DNA of 64,000 nucleotides from Tricholoma matsutake (GCA_026075535.2 AP026542.1:2046001-2110000); one strand, 5' to 3'. Positions 45,001 to 56,972 are shown, counted from the stretch's first letter. The notes: generated by a model from the sequence alone, not told the origin. Numbers and translations are program-made.

Positions 45001-47302
45001 GGATTACGCTTGATGCTCTTCTGGGGGAAACATGAGATCATTCAAGTAAGAAAAGGTTGAACCACCCTACTTTCATTTTTGTTGGCTGCAACATCGAGGC
45101 AGCCGATGGTGCGGCAGGAGGGGTGTTGGGGTCTGCATCTTCATCAGCCTTGCATTGATGCTTTTTTGGATGTGTGGGCTGCTTCCCAGCTGCCTTCGAA
45201 GTTTGCTTCTGGCCTGCAGGAATGGTCTTTGATGGCAAAGAGTTGGCCAGCTGTGATTAAGAATAATCATGAAACTGTGATATTAATAAAAGATTTGGAC
45301 TTACCTCTCTGTTTGAAATCTCAACATCATCGGTCTCACCACCCTCAATGGTTGCAGAGCTACTTTCACTCGATGAACCAACATATTCAGGATCACCTTC
45401 CAGGTCAGGATCAACCACCTTGCCCTTGCCCTTTGCCCTTTGCTTGCATTGCTTTTTCTTTTTCTCACCGTCAGAAATCTGCCCCTCTGCTTCCAGGATT
45501 TCATCCATACGAGAGGTATTTCGAGACCGTCTAGTAGTGCCTAGCATTTAAAGAAAATGTTAGGACAAACCAGCAGCAAATTGGGAGCCAAACATACAAC
45601 TTCCAGAGGCAATGGGCACTGTATCCTCCTTATCGTGATACCACACAATATTGCTGGCATCCTTCAACTGTCCATTTTCATTGACTGCTTCTCCAGCCCA
45701 TAAATGTGTACATGAAATGAGTATTATGAAAATGATGCAAGACACTTGTGAGTCATACCTGATCCACCAAGCAATAGACAATTAATGAAGAAATGAGTAA
45801 GTGGTCTGCCAGAAGGTCATGCATTGTGTCCAAATGCTTTAGGTGGGCTCGACGCAAACTGCTCATTGAAAGGTAAGAGAATAAATTGTGGTGTCATGGA
45901 AAGACTGCACAACATGCCAAGGCGATCTTGATCTCAAGAATACTACTATCCCGGAGAAACCACTACAACTGCATAATCAGCAATATTTGATTACATTTAA
46001 ATAAAATTCTTACATAGCGGGATGGTGGGACCAGAGGGCAGTACCACAAATATTGTGAAGATTTGTTGTTTCTTCATGAGGCAACTCAAACAATTGACAC
46101 GCATGTGTGATATATGGCTCCGACGGTATCAAAACTGAGATAATAGCCCCTTGGCAATGCAGGGGAAGGGTAGGACTTCAGGAAATAAAAGAGTAGCTGG
46201 TGTGATGATGTCAGTAAAATATTTTTGTGAAGCTAACACTGAAACTCACCCCATAGAACCAGAAGAACCATAAAATAGGCTGCAATTACTGTTGCACCAA
46301 GTGGTGAGGTCTTCACCAACATGAAACATTTGTGCAAAAGATTTGGATGGAGGATAGTAGCTGAGAAGACGAATGCAGCAAGCAAAAGGATAGGCGAGAG
46401 GATAAAAATAAAGAACACAGTCAAAAACCATGTCAAAGTGCTTGATCTGACAGACTCAGTTGATGAGGGGCCCAAGACTGGCCTAACATCACGCTGGACA
46501 GGTTGATGGGTTTGTGTGTATACCTTTGGAGCAGCAAGGATGTCTAATTATGGGGCATTCGTCAATCATGAGCATGTTAAAATTAAAACGTAAGAAATCA
46601 CCCGTACCCATGTAGTAGAGCCGAAAATTTGCATCTCCCAATACATTTAAACTTGAGGTGGGTGAGAAATTGAGCTGGCAGATATGAGCAACAAAAACAC
46701 ACCTTTTAAGCTATGCCATGGGTCATTCTGGGTCGGTTTAGGGGTCGCAAAACTGAATTGAAAGCTCCCGATAACCATACCCACCATGTGAGTGATTTTG
46801 GTTGGAAATTGGCAATAGGAGACATCAGGGCTAGGTTCAACAGAATGTCAGGGATTCATTGGGGGATCTACTGTATGTACCGTTAGGTACGAACAACAAG
46901 TGTGCACAATGACTGCATCGGATTATCCTATGCAGCCATCGTGAGTTGGCAAGCGTTGAGCAGTGTTGAAACTTGAGTTGAAGTTTGCAATGGTTCAAGT
47001 TGATAAGCAGAGTTTAATCCGCTTGTCAGATGCAAGTCAGATGATGCCTGCTGAGCGTAGATTTCATTATTGGAGGTGATGTACTAAGTGCCAAGGCTGC
47101 TGCTGGCTTACAATGTATATAATTTATTGTACCCGTAGGGCCATATGACAGGTGTTGTGGCCGTTGCTCTACGGGTGATGATGGCATGTGACCATCATCT
47201 ACTGTCCCATTGAGCATTCCACTCGAGGTCCCAATGGTATGGGTATTTACCCGTAGAACCCGCCCATAGAACCCATAGCTATGGGTATGGTGTGCAGCCC
47301 TA
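42046..47302 (-). mobile_element. Full-length autonomous hAT element M (5.26 kb)
   Basis: Inverted ends TAGGGCTGTGCAC and GTGTGCAGCCCTA with a perfect 8-bp duplication TCAACCAT (42038-42045 and 47303-47310). It encodes a multi-exon hAT transposase on the minus strand. Both ends carry ACGGGTA/TACCCGT-like subterminal repeats. About 1.5 kb between the first recognised exon and the right end is not assigned. CpG is kept better than in the MITEs, so this is a younger insertion. Confidence 0.92.
42269..45781 (-). pseudogene. hAT transposase with BED-type zinc finger
   Basis: Minus-strand exons in order: an acidic N-terminus (GQLKDASNIVWYHD, 45.6-45.7 kb; GRF-free low-complexity part to 45.3), a basic part (45.07-45.25), a BED-type finger region (KRNPIYHFYKPWEVN, HYWCYHSTHKIFIITKA, 44.87-45.03), helical exons, ALEGKISLSLNAWTSSNCY (44.28 kb; first RNase-H strand), IIGIMMDNASNNNTL (43.95 kb; catalytic Asp region), LSAEEWEAIELAATWLKSF (43.2 kb), and the dimerisation domain with NPIQWWHQQCAQFLNLYRLA, then after a GTATTT...CTAG intron SAVAVEHIFSGGRDTI. 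Introns of 45-90 bases have good GT/AG ends. One TGA in VH-stop-DLW near 43.26 kb is a likely CGA change, so this copy is probably inactive unless that base is spliced out. Confidence 0.85.
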
Positions 47303-47310
47303 TCAACCAT

Positions 47311-47715
47311 GCAAAGAGTCCATTCTTATCCAAAATCAACAATCATGTGATCCAACTATGGGTTGTGGGCCTGACAGGCGATGTGCACAATGGCGAAGGA
47401 GCATGACATCTTTTGAGGGAAAAGGATGTGTTGTCACTAATGGCAGGGCATGTAGTCAGAGGTAGAATAGAAGTTAAGATGATAGTCACACTGAATGGGC
47501 TGGATGTGTGAGCAACAGTTTGGATGTCATGTGGCAACCCCACAAGGCTCTTTGACATCTGCGGCAATACCGATGAGGTTGCAGCAAGCGACAGTGTGAG
47601 AGCAGAGTGAGTGGATTGGAGGGTGTGGAGGGTGCAGAGATCCTTTTTGCATAGCTGAAAGCACACACATGCAGTTGAGTCTGCTCTGTTTGGGAGGTGT
47701 CAAGGCAGGTGATAT
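47311..47715. other. Spacer between hAT elements M and N
   Basis: No gene recognised with confidence. CpG content is intermediate. Frames on the minus strand are open in places without recognisable motifs. Confidence 0.3.
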
Positions 47716-47723
47716 GGGGTGTT

Positions 47724-48048
47724 TAGGGAACTGCATGGGTTTTACCCACAGGTTTCCCATGCTTTTATTTCCTAATTTATTCAATGAGTTTTGCATGAAA
47801 ACTCATGAAAAAATGATTTTCTGATAGCTATTCAATGAATGCTTGTGATACAAGGGACAAAATAATTTATGTTTAACCTTGTCACATGACAGATGTCACC
47901 CAAATATTGTTTTATGTGTTAGATCACAAAAAGCTAACAAAAAGCTTCCAGAAAATCTTTTTTTCATGATTTTTCATGCAAAACTCATTGAATAAATTAG
48001 GAAATAAAAGTGTGGGAAACCGGCAGGTAAAACCCATGCAGTTCCCTA
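47724..48048. mobile_element. hAT-type MITE N (325 bp)
   Basis: Terminal inverted repeats of about 80 bp starting TAGGGAACTGCATGGG, with a perfect 8-bp duplication GGGGTGTT (47716-47723 and 48049-48056). The long, well-matched arms suggest a fairly recent copy. Confidence 0.92.
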
Positions 48049-48056
48049 GGGGTGTT

Positions 48057-48331
48057 GTCACTATCAAAGAACAATGATAGATGCCGCCTGCTGAGAGGCT
48101 GGAGCAGTGGTGGTGGAGTGCATGGCTTGAATGGCAGGGGCTTGCAAGCAGGATAATGTGAAGTTGGTGTGGGTGTAAGTGTCATGTGTGCGTGCATTTG
48201 AAACCTCACATAAAGCGGTATCAGGAATTGAGCTTGTCGACAGCAATGAAAGTCCTGTCCTCGTAGCGGCCGGAACGAGCAACCAGCAAGCAACCAAGGC
48301 CCAATCCCGCACGAGCAGTGGGTGGTGATGG

Positions 48332-48375
<44 letters not shown>

Positions 48376-48658
48376 CAATTGGGATGAGATGCGATTTCTT
48401 TCGGGGTCCATCCAGGTGGACTTTGTTTTCTGCTAAATTATCTCATCTTGAGCACGCCCGCTATCGCACGAGTTGCCGAAGTGGATGGACACGAACCTAC
48501 CTCGGAGGGTAAGACACAGCGAGCGAACTTTGCACGAAAACCCTTCAGTAGAGAGCCGAGATCGACATCATGTCAGGAGGTGTGAAATTGGACTGTACGG
48601 CTAGTGTCGCTGGGTAAGTTCGCAAAATCTTTACATAATCTCATACAAATGAACAAGA
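48057..48658. other. Calpain 3' flank with a (GTT)n microsatellite
   Basis: CpG-containing host-type DNA. A GTT/TTG tract of about 15 units occupies 48330-48374; read on the minus strand it gives a run of Asn within an open frame (48064-48411) of doubtful coding value. On the plus strand, ATGTCAGGAGGTGTG at about 48568 heads a 15-codon frame ending in a GTAAGT donor; no partner exon was identified. Confidence 0.4.
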
Positions 48659-51449
48659 TCAAAGCCGAGGACCAGGACTGCGAGAGCGATCTTGGCCACG
48701 AACGCGGCTACGAGACATACGTTGCTCCTCAGGGGAATGCATCTCGCCTCTCAGCTTACCACCGACCTTAGCTGGAGCCTCATTGTTCGTATAGACGCGA
48801 AGCCCTAGATATACCAAGTTCTCATTCTCGCAGATTTCGATATTGTTTGAAGGGACGTTGTTGTTAGCGGGTGGCGGCGGTGGCGGTGGAAGTGGCGATG
48901 ATGAAGGTAGCGGTGAGACAGAACGATGAGGAACGTGACCTGGATCTATCTGACAAGAATCTACACCTTGAGCCTCGGTAGTTCTGGGTAGTGGATCGCT
49001 GGGGTGTAAGTTGTTGGTAGCTTCGCCTTTGGATTGCGCTGGAGGGGGCTCCTGACCATTTTTCTTCTTCACGATCTTCTCCGTTTTTGTGGTAGTGGTA
49101 GTAGTTACAGTCGTCACAGTGATAGTGCCATCATCCTTAGATTCTTCCCTTGTCGAATTCTCCGCATCCTTCTGCTTCTTGTACTCAGCAAGGTCGCAGT
49201 CAATGAGCTCGGAAAGTTCAGTCGGTAGATATTTCGTCTGGATTCTAGAAAAACAGCGGAGATTTAGGTTTCATGGAACAGGACAGTTGTGTAATTGACT
49301 TGCCCTGGCGTAAAGTCTAGTGTTACCAAAAGTCAGAACGTATGATTAATCGGACAGAGAGAATGGCCTTACTCGAGGCAATAGAGCGGCTTTTGGCCCT
49401 TTCGGTCAAGATTCTGGACAATTTTCGGTGATCCCACCCGCTGTCGACCCCCTTCTTGAAGTAATCCTGTAGTAGAAGAGATAAGACTTGTGGGTACGAA
49501 ATACGGATAGATGTTTTTACCGGTTCTTTGAAGTTTGTACGATCCAACCGGACCTAGAGATGAAAGCAATTCATAAAGCACGTCCAAATATGAGATACAA
49601 TGAACTTACATAAACAACGTATTCCCCTGCCTCCAGGTCAATTTCCAGATTCACACTTCGTGAGTACAGTAACATTGGCGTGGCGTCCGCGATTGGATCA
49701 CTCTCCCCCCTCTTGGCGAGAGTAAATTCAAGGGTCCAGCTGGCGATGCTAGCGATTTCCGTGAAGTATCGCGTGTCCAATTGCGAAAGCACAATAATTG
49801 CGAACGTATGCTTGGGTAACGAGAAGGTGACTGAAATATAACAACAATTGAACATGAGATGTGATGATGAAAGGGATAACACTCACAGGAGACATCCCCA
49901 TGGGACCATGCAGATGGGAGGGGTTTTACTTGAACTTCAAGCCAGTGTGAAGACATGACCCAACTCGAATCAAATATAATCGTGCGATGAATCTGCTCCC
50001 AGGAATCAAGGAAGTCATCGTCTAACGAAGAAAGTCAGATCGTGCCGTACGCCCAGGCAAATCACTCACACTCCATTACGAATTGGCCATCATCCCCAAA
50101 TTCATGCTGCAATTGTGGCAATATTTCCAGCCATTCTGCTGTCCACTCCTTCGAACCGTCTGACCATCTCCCGCTCCATTCTGATCGGCCCCATGGATTG
50201 CGAAGGACCACAAAACGTTTGCCTTTACATTCAACAGCTCTTAGGACCGAGTAGGCATGACTGCCTATCAGTCCATCCACTCTAACATCCCGCAGACCAC
50301 TCCGGCTTGAATTCAGGGCATCAAAAGAACAACCGAACACGCGATCCTTATTAGCTTTCAAAAGCTCTTCATTCCAATATCTATCTTTGTCCAAAATATC
50401 CTGCGGCGGATTGTTCAACGACAATCACGGGGTGCAAACAAGCTACAAACCTTGCTTCGCATCAGTGTCGACACACCTCTATTACCCAGGGTTAAGCTTA
50501 TGAAACAAACAAACAATGATCATCAACGTTACCCTGTGATATCCTCAACAGCCTCGGATGCCTTGCCACCAGAAAGTGAAACGTAGTCCCCGTGCAACTT
50601 CGCATATGCTTTTTCAATCAGAGGTACCCAGGTCTCTCCTGTGGTTCCTGACTTCGCAAAATACAAAGTCTTCCCTCCTTTACGAGCGGAGTTGTTGAAT
50701 TTAACCTTGTCATCATGATACAATTCTTTTTCAGCCGCAGTCAGCTCCTCGTACTTGGGCACAGAGGTGTAAAGCATGCTTAGAAAAGTATGAGTGGCTA
50801 TGTTTTTCTGCAATAGAAACGAGACGCACTCATCTACGACGACATTAACCCACCCGTTATCGCGGAAAAAGATGAAGCCGTAAACACCAACCTCCTCGTC
50901 TCTCTGTCAAAAGAAATCAACATCAGCGTGGATGAGCTATTCGGTCGGTCACTTACCGCAACACAGAATTTCTCGACTAACCCTTTTGCCGTTGAAACAG
51001 TTGCCAAAGCCGATAGGAACCAACAATCGCCAATCTTGCCTTGTATGATGTCATTGGAGTCTGCTCCATTGACAAAAAATTGGGGGTGCTCGAATATCTG
51101 AGTTACACGCTGAACGTCTGAGGGTGTGTATTTCCCGGTGACCGGGAAGTCGAGACCGTGTAGACAACGGTACTGGTCATTCTCTAAATCGAACTCGACA
51201 TCCCTAGATAAGATGCTGTGGGCACAACAAAATGGAAGCTGATGAGAAATACACTGACCGAAACTTCTTATTGCTTGCTCTACAAGCCTTGGCAATGCGG
51301 GCGACTTTCTTCTTGCACTCTTCAATGGCTTTCTCGAGCTCAGCAGTGACCAGTAGCCCTGGAAGCGGTTGAACAGTGGACTCTGTCTTCGTTGTCGTTT
51401 CAGCCGAGGCTGCAGCCTCAGGCTCGAGCATAGTATTGTCTGTAGTCAT
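48659..51449 (-). CDS. Calpain-type cysteine protease, 12 exons, about 736 aa
   Basis: Calcium-dependent-type intracellular cysteine protease. The spliced model (51449-51259, 51215-50957, 50903-50830, 50778-50533, 50478-50451, 50400-50070, 50021-49887, 49830-49610, 49553-49521, 49466-49373, 49316-49304, 49244-48659) keeps frame throughout. The catalytic triad is intact: Cys about 128 (GKIGDCWFLSAL), His about 314 (GSHAYSVL), Asn about 334 (RNPWG). The core also shows YTSVPKYEEL and WVPLIEKAYAKLHGDY. A C2-like domain III follows (DSWEQIHRTIIFD, GEYVVYVRLDRTNF). The tail is Thr-, Lys- and Pro-rich with a PPPPPPP run and ends in SRSPGPRL. The N-terminus has an Ala/Thr-rich part and a short helix; there is no signal peptide. 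One intron (49303-49245) starts GC rather than GT and follows a 13-nt exon. No lesions seen; this is the only clearly intact host gene. It resembles agaricomycete calpains; the exact orthologue is unknown. Confidence 0.92.
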
Positions 51450-51819
51450 AGATGAGAGTTGAGTTGGAGTTGGATTGAAACAACTTTACAGCACTGGGGA
51501 CTATCATACGCACTGCATTCGGGGCGTCAATCATCGAAAGATCTGTCATACTGTGTCATACAGCGTCTATGTCGTAAACAAAGTTATATTATCACTTACC
51601 GAGTGTTTTACCACGGGTACTTAAATAATGATTAATGAGCATCAATCGATTACCGGCAACTGGCGTCCAGCCGAGCGTCAACGCCAGCGCGTTGATCGTT
51701 CGACCCAGGGTTTTTTTCACCCACTCCATCACACTAGTCGCTCGTATACCCTTACATAGTTAATCATAGTCGCTCACTATCTTTTCATCTTTCAAATTAA
51801 CTCTCATTCCAATGCATGC
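51450..51819. promoter_or_regulatory. Calpain upstream region
   Basis: Minus-strand 5' flank of the calpain. A GTAAGT donor on the minus strand near 51597 could mark a spliced 5' leader. CpG is normal here and coding is absent. No TATA box I would rely on. Confidence 0.35.
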
Positions 51820-52400
51820 TCACACTGGCCTAAACCTTGGAGATCCTGCTGCTTTCATGCGGTCAATGGTGCCTTGGTCTGAGAATAGGGCTTGCAGTGG
51901 ATTGTCATTTGCTGGTGGTACCATATCTTTTTCGTAGCGTTCAAGGCGAGCTTTGAGGGCTTGAATCTCGTCTGCTTGCGACTGCGGGTTGAGTTCTGTA
52001 GCGGGTGGGATTGTGGCGTGGGCTTCAGGCACGGTCGGAGTGACTTGTGTTATTGCTTGGGTGCCATCGTTAGGGCCGGGGTTATTTCCAGCAGGCGTAA
52101 CGGAGGGGGTCCATTAGAACAGTTTTGTTGAGCTAGAGGCTGATCGGCAGGACGTCGGACTGCAGGTGAATTGGCAGGCTGATTCTGCTGGGAAGCGGGA
52201 GGTGTCATTGGGCGTGGATGGGGTTGGAGGTTGTGCCCTGGCATTGCTTGCGCATGAGCTGTCAGGTACCAGGTTCCTCCGTGGAGAATTAGAAGACTCA
52301 GCTTCCGCACCGTCCAAAGATGATGGAAAGAAACTCATCCTACCCCATATGGTCCCCGGCTTCAAGGCCAGCTCCCTCGAAGTTGGTAAGTCCCCCGTCC
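51820..52400 (-). pseudogene. Hypothetical coiled-coil protein fragment, possibly transposon-derived
   Basis: The minus strand reads a Ser/Pro-rich part (SNSPRRNLVPDSS, 52.28 kb), then in another frame EIQALKARLERYEKDM (51.93 kb) and LFSDQGTIDRMKAAGSPRF, ending at 51820. An intron or frameshift separates them. DNA just to the right (52.67-52.75 kb) matches the 5' region of the RT pseudogene at 20.3 kb, so this may be the gag-like start of a less decayed copy of that element. Confidence 0.4.
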
Positions 52401-52439
52401 CCTACATTTATGTGCACGGTGGCTCTGCGAGGCTTTCCG

Positions 52440-52800
52440 CTTTTTCCACTTAACATAGACTATGCACTTGAGCGATAGGCCGCATGCAAGTGATTGGCCT
52501 TCCATCCTTGTAATCAAACTTTGTGTCGTGAGCATTCATCGAATGAATATCAGGCCCCATTGAACGAGTGATTAGTAGGCTCCTTTGCATGAGCGATAGA
52601 CTCCATTCCTTGAGCGGTAGGCTCCTTTTCCCTGAGCGATAGGCTCCTTCGCATCGAGGCGCCTTTGTACCGAGCCAGATCGAGCCCCATTCCCAACGAG
52701 GAATCCGTTGACGCCAGGTGACTTATCCCGACGTGAACTGACAGGACTGACTCTGAGAGGCGCCTGCTGATTTGTTGCTGATTAGACGCTCGGGATGGAG
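52440..52800. repeat. Short repeats of TGAGCG(A/G)TAGGCTCC and RT-element leader
   Basis: A motif of the type TGAGCGATAGGCTCCTT recurs four to six times, imperfectly, between 52465 and 52655. At 52695 AACGAGGAATCCGTTGACGC matches 20297 except at CpG sites. Confidence 0.55.
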
Positions 52801-53867
52801 TTGGCTTACATAACTAGTAAACTAACGTCATTCAAGTTATCTTGATGTCACATGATTTCGTGTTGAACTTGAGATTCAATGTCCAATGTGCGAGGGTTTG
52901 TAGTGTGGGCACAAAGTAGGGAAAACAAGCTGATCAGCGACCCTCTGGGTCATAACAGCTGACAATGTATTAGTAGTATCGTCATGGTACACCACTAGAA
53001 TAAGGGTGGGACGGAGGGAGAACAAAAAGCTACATGAGTAATACAAGTGAGATGACAAGAGGGAACCCCAAGAAAAAGGGGTGTCTTAGTGGTAGAAACA
53101 TAGTCTTACTAGGGAATAAGAGTAGAATAGTGAAACAGAGAAAAGTTCTGCAAGAACTGTTGAAAACCATAAGGCATTATGGTGAGCATGCAGTGCTGCC
53201 AGTTGAGATTGCAAAGTGTTGCAGAGAGCACATGGTGCATTTATCTTGTGTCATCTGGAAACCTTTGCCATTGGACTTGTGTAAACAAGACTTTAAACTT
53301 GATCAATGTTCATACTCAACGAGATCAGGTGATGTTACTTTTAATCAGAGGTCCTGATGGACCCCAAAAAATGGATAAACAAAAGAACAGAGAGGCTACA
53401 TGAGAGATGCTATGAAAGAAAAGGAGTAGATATCTATACTTGAATACTAAGGGAGAGGAGGGAGGGCAATGAAAAAAGAAGCTGAGCCAGGCAAAGAATT
53501 CTATGACATGTGCTCATGATAAATGCAACAAGATGATGAGAAGCTCACTATGAAGATTCAACTGCAAATGGTAGCAAAGCTAGAAGATCACAGTTGAATC
53601 CTAGAAAGTGAGGATAATGATAAGATTATCAAGATAGAAATGGTATCAGGTATCAGAAAAGATCTTACAATGTAAGATAGTTGCTGTGGATTGATGGCAG
53701 AGTGGAGCTCCTGAAGCCAATAATAACAACTATCTTGAGAAAGTAAGATCAAAACTGGAAAGATGCACAAAGTGCTCACCTGTACTGCAGAGTGACATGG
53801 AAGTCAAGAGTAAAGCAGTACAGGAGAAATCTCCTATTATGCCAAACTGTTTATGACAAGGCCTCAG
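52801..53867. other. Unassigned DNA with an orphan open frame
   Basis: The plus strand 53034-53357 is open for 107 codons (basic N-terminus; KVLQELLKTIRHYGEHAV) without a recognised domain. A 30-base stretch near 53310 (CATACTCAACGAGATCAG) recurs near 59200. CpG falls sharply here compared with the calpain side. Confidence 0.3.
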
Positions 53868-53871
53868 CTAG

Positions 53872-54005
53872 TGGTGTGTGTGGGGGCACACCTACTCCTG
53901 TAGTCACATGACCATGTAGTTAGTAGAGAGTCACACATGTCACAGTCATGCTATCACTACACCATCCCTGCCATAGCTATAGGCAGGAGACTTGCTATGT
54001 CTCCA
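53872..54005 (+). repeat. 5' LTR of Q2
   Basis: Starts TGGTGTGTGTGGGGGCACAC and ends TATGTCTCCA. Differs from the 3' LTR at several sites, many of them C/T or G/A. Confidence 0.8.
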
Positions 54006-54273
54006 TCTTGGTGATGAGAGTGTGATTCAATGCATGCAACTGCTTTTGCTTTCTTCTGGTTCACACTTGCTTTTTTCAGCCTTGCATGCAACATCACAAC
54101 ATGCAACTTTACGTCTAGTTTTGTTCAGAATCTCTAGCTCTTGAGTCTCCAGCTTCAGTCTCCAGCCCTAATCTCACAGAACCAGCTCTTAGCTCACAGA
54201 ACCAGAACAACAGAACCAGCTACACAGAACCAGCACCAGTCTCTCAGTCTTTCACTCAGTTCTCACACTCAGC

Positions 54274-56698
54274 ATGCCAGGCCCAGGGCAAGGCAAACAA
54301 AGCCACAAGAAAAAGTGGCACGAGAATGCATTCAACATGAATGCAAGCATAGCAGCCATAAACACCATACTAACAGCATCGAGCACATCAGCTCCAATGG
54401 TGAGAACAATGGCCATACCAACAATATTGCCACCTAGTGTGGTTACTACTGCAGCTCTAACAACATCAGCACCTAGTGCCTTTACTATGGCAGCTGAACC
54501 CACAGATGAAATGGCACAAGAAAGGTCATACTGTTGAGAGCGATTGGGAATGAAGAGTAATGAAGCTCTGCATAAGACTCAAGGGTAGCTAAAGAGTACT
54601 GAGTGAGTCACTAGTTTAAGCACCAATGACAAAGGGTGTTATTAGCTGAGGTAAACGACTGAACAACTAACTACTTATATATCAAGGTATTACTAATGTC
54701 TGACTACAGGGTAATGACCATAGCCAAGGTAATTGGTAAGGGAGCTCAGGGATGATAAGTAAGTGTAGTAGTAAACATTAGTAATATGGGTCTTGGTGAG
54801 TAATTGACATTACTAAGGGAAGCATAAGTCCATAAGATTATCAGATAATGGAAATCTAACACATACACAGCTGCACAATCTACTACAATAGCAACTGCTA
54901 GTTACCAACACAGCAACTGACAAGTCACAAGCTGCAGTCACAGCCACATCACCAACAAACAATGTATCCTCACAACCACAGCTGTTTACGTATATGCATG
55001 AGGTACATCAACTTCTAGATGATGCACAGCTCAAAGGATGGCAAAAAGGATTTGAGGAAGGATTGAAGATAGGGAAGAGGAAGGAGCTTGAGAATGGACA
55101 AAGGAGGTATGAGGAAGAAAAAGGTGACAGACTTCATGAAGGGTATGAGAGATGAGTCGAAGATGGTGCACTGAGAGATGATGATATATTCAAGATGCTT
55201 AGAGAAGGAGAGAAGGAAGCTCAAGAGGCCAAATATGCAAAAGGAAGGGAGGAAGGGAAAGCAGAGGAGCAATGGAAGTGGCTCACAGAAGGGCATGGTG
55301 CTGGGCTCTGCCTACTGATGGTGGCCCATGCACATGAACCTCTCCATGGGGCCATTATCTTGGAAGAGGCCAAGGTACAGACCAAAACGGCCACCTGGAC
55401 TGACACTAGCACCCAGGCAGCCCCCAGGACTGATGAAACGGCCTCCCAGACCATGCAGATGGTGCTCTGCATCAATTTCAGTATTCAAACTACTAAAAAA
55501 ACTACAGAAGCAACTACCCAAACCGAGAACAACCCCATTGTCTTCATTACCAGCCTTCCCTTCTCTGTCAACACTGCCACATCACCACTGATGACACCTA
55601 CACAGCCCCTTCACTTCCAGACCTACCTACAGCACTCTACCCAGCTCCCCAGCCCCTCCTTTTGCACTCCGAGCCCCCCAGCGCCACCACCATGTCACCA
55701 TCAACAATGGCAATGATACCTGATGCAAATAGCCAAAAATCAACAACTAGGGCATCATCTAGCACCCAGATTTCTGCTGAAACTCCAGAGACTGTTAACG
55801 AGGCCATAACTGACTGTCTACAGCTGAGGAAACTGATTCGTGAGATGATGAGCAACTGTGCTCATTGAAATGCATTGTCTGCTCAACAGACAAACTCTGC
55901 CAGCCCCACCTTCTCCTATGATGAGCTCTACACCTGCATACACCCTCCAGTCCCCCCCTGCTTAAACCCCTTGCCACCATTATGCACCACGAGCTCACCA
56001 CAACACCTTACATGTCCACCAGACATGCCACATCATCAACAGTGCATTTGTTGATGATGGCTGAATCACTCACCCTGCCCCTCTCTGGAACACTGGCCAC
56101 AACCCCCCAGAGACAAGCTGTCTCACCCCCACCTGTGTCTCACACCCCTGCTGGGTTACCGATGATGCCATCTATGCCCAAGAAAGCTCCCCATCCCCCT
56201 CTTACTGCCCATCTGCCCCAGCTCACCCCAGCTCAGTCCCAGATGAGCCATTTTGCCACTCCCCCATCTTCAATGACTGTCAACACGCATGTCCCCCCTC
56301 ATTTTGACTGGGCCAAGGATGCTGAATTCCTTCCCATTCCCCCACCTGCTGCACCTGCATCCCCATGAGACCTTTCTGGTCTTTGTTCAAACCTCCCAGG
56401 TCCATTTTGGTCCTTATGCAGGCATGTTTGACAATACAACACTGTTCAACAACAAACTCTGCTGAATATTATTTCATCATCTCAAACATCTTTTCCACCA
56501 GCTCTCCCATTCTTTACCCAGCCTCAAGCCTTCATCACTCAATGTCATCCATCTGGTATCAGCCCTGGAAAACCTGTTGTCACCATTCCTTCTGGAACTA
56601 CTCCTGCTCCTGTTCCAAAGCTAGACTGGGATAAAGACCCCTGTCTCATGGACTTGAGTTGTGCACTCTGAGCATTAGGATGGGCACCTGCTTGCTGA
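54274..56698 (+). pseudogene. gag-like coiled-coil protein of Q2
   Basis: Starts MPGPGQGKQSHKKK at 54274, is cut near 54537 by about 330 bp of foreign AT-rich sequence, and resumes near 54910 with LFTYMHEVHQLLDDAQLKGW and EEGLKIGKRKELENG helical repeats, WLTEGHGAGLC, Thr/Gln-rich TQTENN, Pro-rich sequence, FDWAKDAEFLPIP (56.3 kb), KLDWDKDPCLMDLS and ALGWAPAC (stop 56696-56698). Gene order and ends match Q1. Stops include TGA after HEGYER (near 55154), and several frame changes occur. Confidence 0.7.
54541..54862. other. Insertion of unknown type in the Q2 gag-like gene
   Basis: Interrupts the reading of the gag-like gene. AT-rich, with several TTAGTAAT/ATTACTAA-type motifs in both orientations. 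No clear ends or target duplication. Confidence 0.35.
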
Positions 56699-56840
56699 GT
56701 TTTCTTTTGCTTTACTTTTTTTATCAATCATAGAATTTTTTTGGTCACATTGTTTATATTATATTTATACCTATTGTTCACTTCTTGTTTTTCTTTCATG
56801 GTAATGAGGACATCACTTTCTTGGATGTGGGCAGATGGAG

Positions 56841-56972
56841 TAGTGTGTGTGGGCAGACCTACTCCTGTAGTCACATGACCATGTAGTTAGTAAAGAGTCA
56901 CACATGTCATAGTCATGCTATCACTACACTGTCCCTGCCATAGCTATAGGAAGGAGACTCGCTATGTCCGCA
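56841..56972 (+). repeat. 3' LTR of Q2
   Basis: Starts TAGTGTGTGTGGGCAGACC and ends TATGTCCGCA, followed by the CTAG duplication. Confidence 0.8.

Larger units (their letters stand above)
53872..56972 (+). mobile_element. Short-LTR retrotransposon Q2 encoding only a gag-like protein
   Basis: Direct repeats 53872-54005 and 56841-56972, flanked by CTAG (53868-53871 and 56973-56976). After the 5' LTR comes TCTTGGTGATGAGAG, the same primer-site-like stretch as in Q1; GGATGTGGGCAGATGGAG precedes the 3' LTR. LTRs are about 133 bp and homologous to those of Q1. No reverse transcriptase. Confidence 0.8.

Noticed and set aside
48064..48411. Frame with 15 consecutive Asn
   Set aside because: Caused by the (GTT)n microsatellite; nothing else in it is recognisable.
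53034..53357. 107-codon plus-strand frame
   Set aside because: No domain and low CpG decayed surroundings; reported only as an open stretch.
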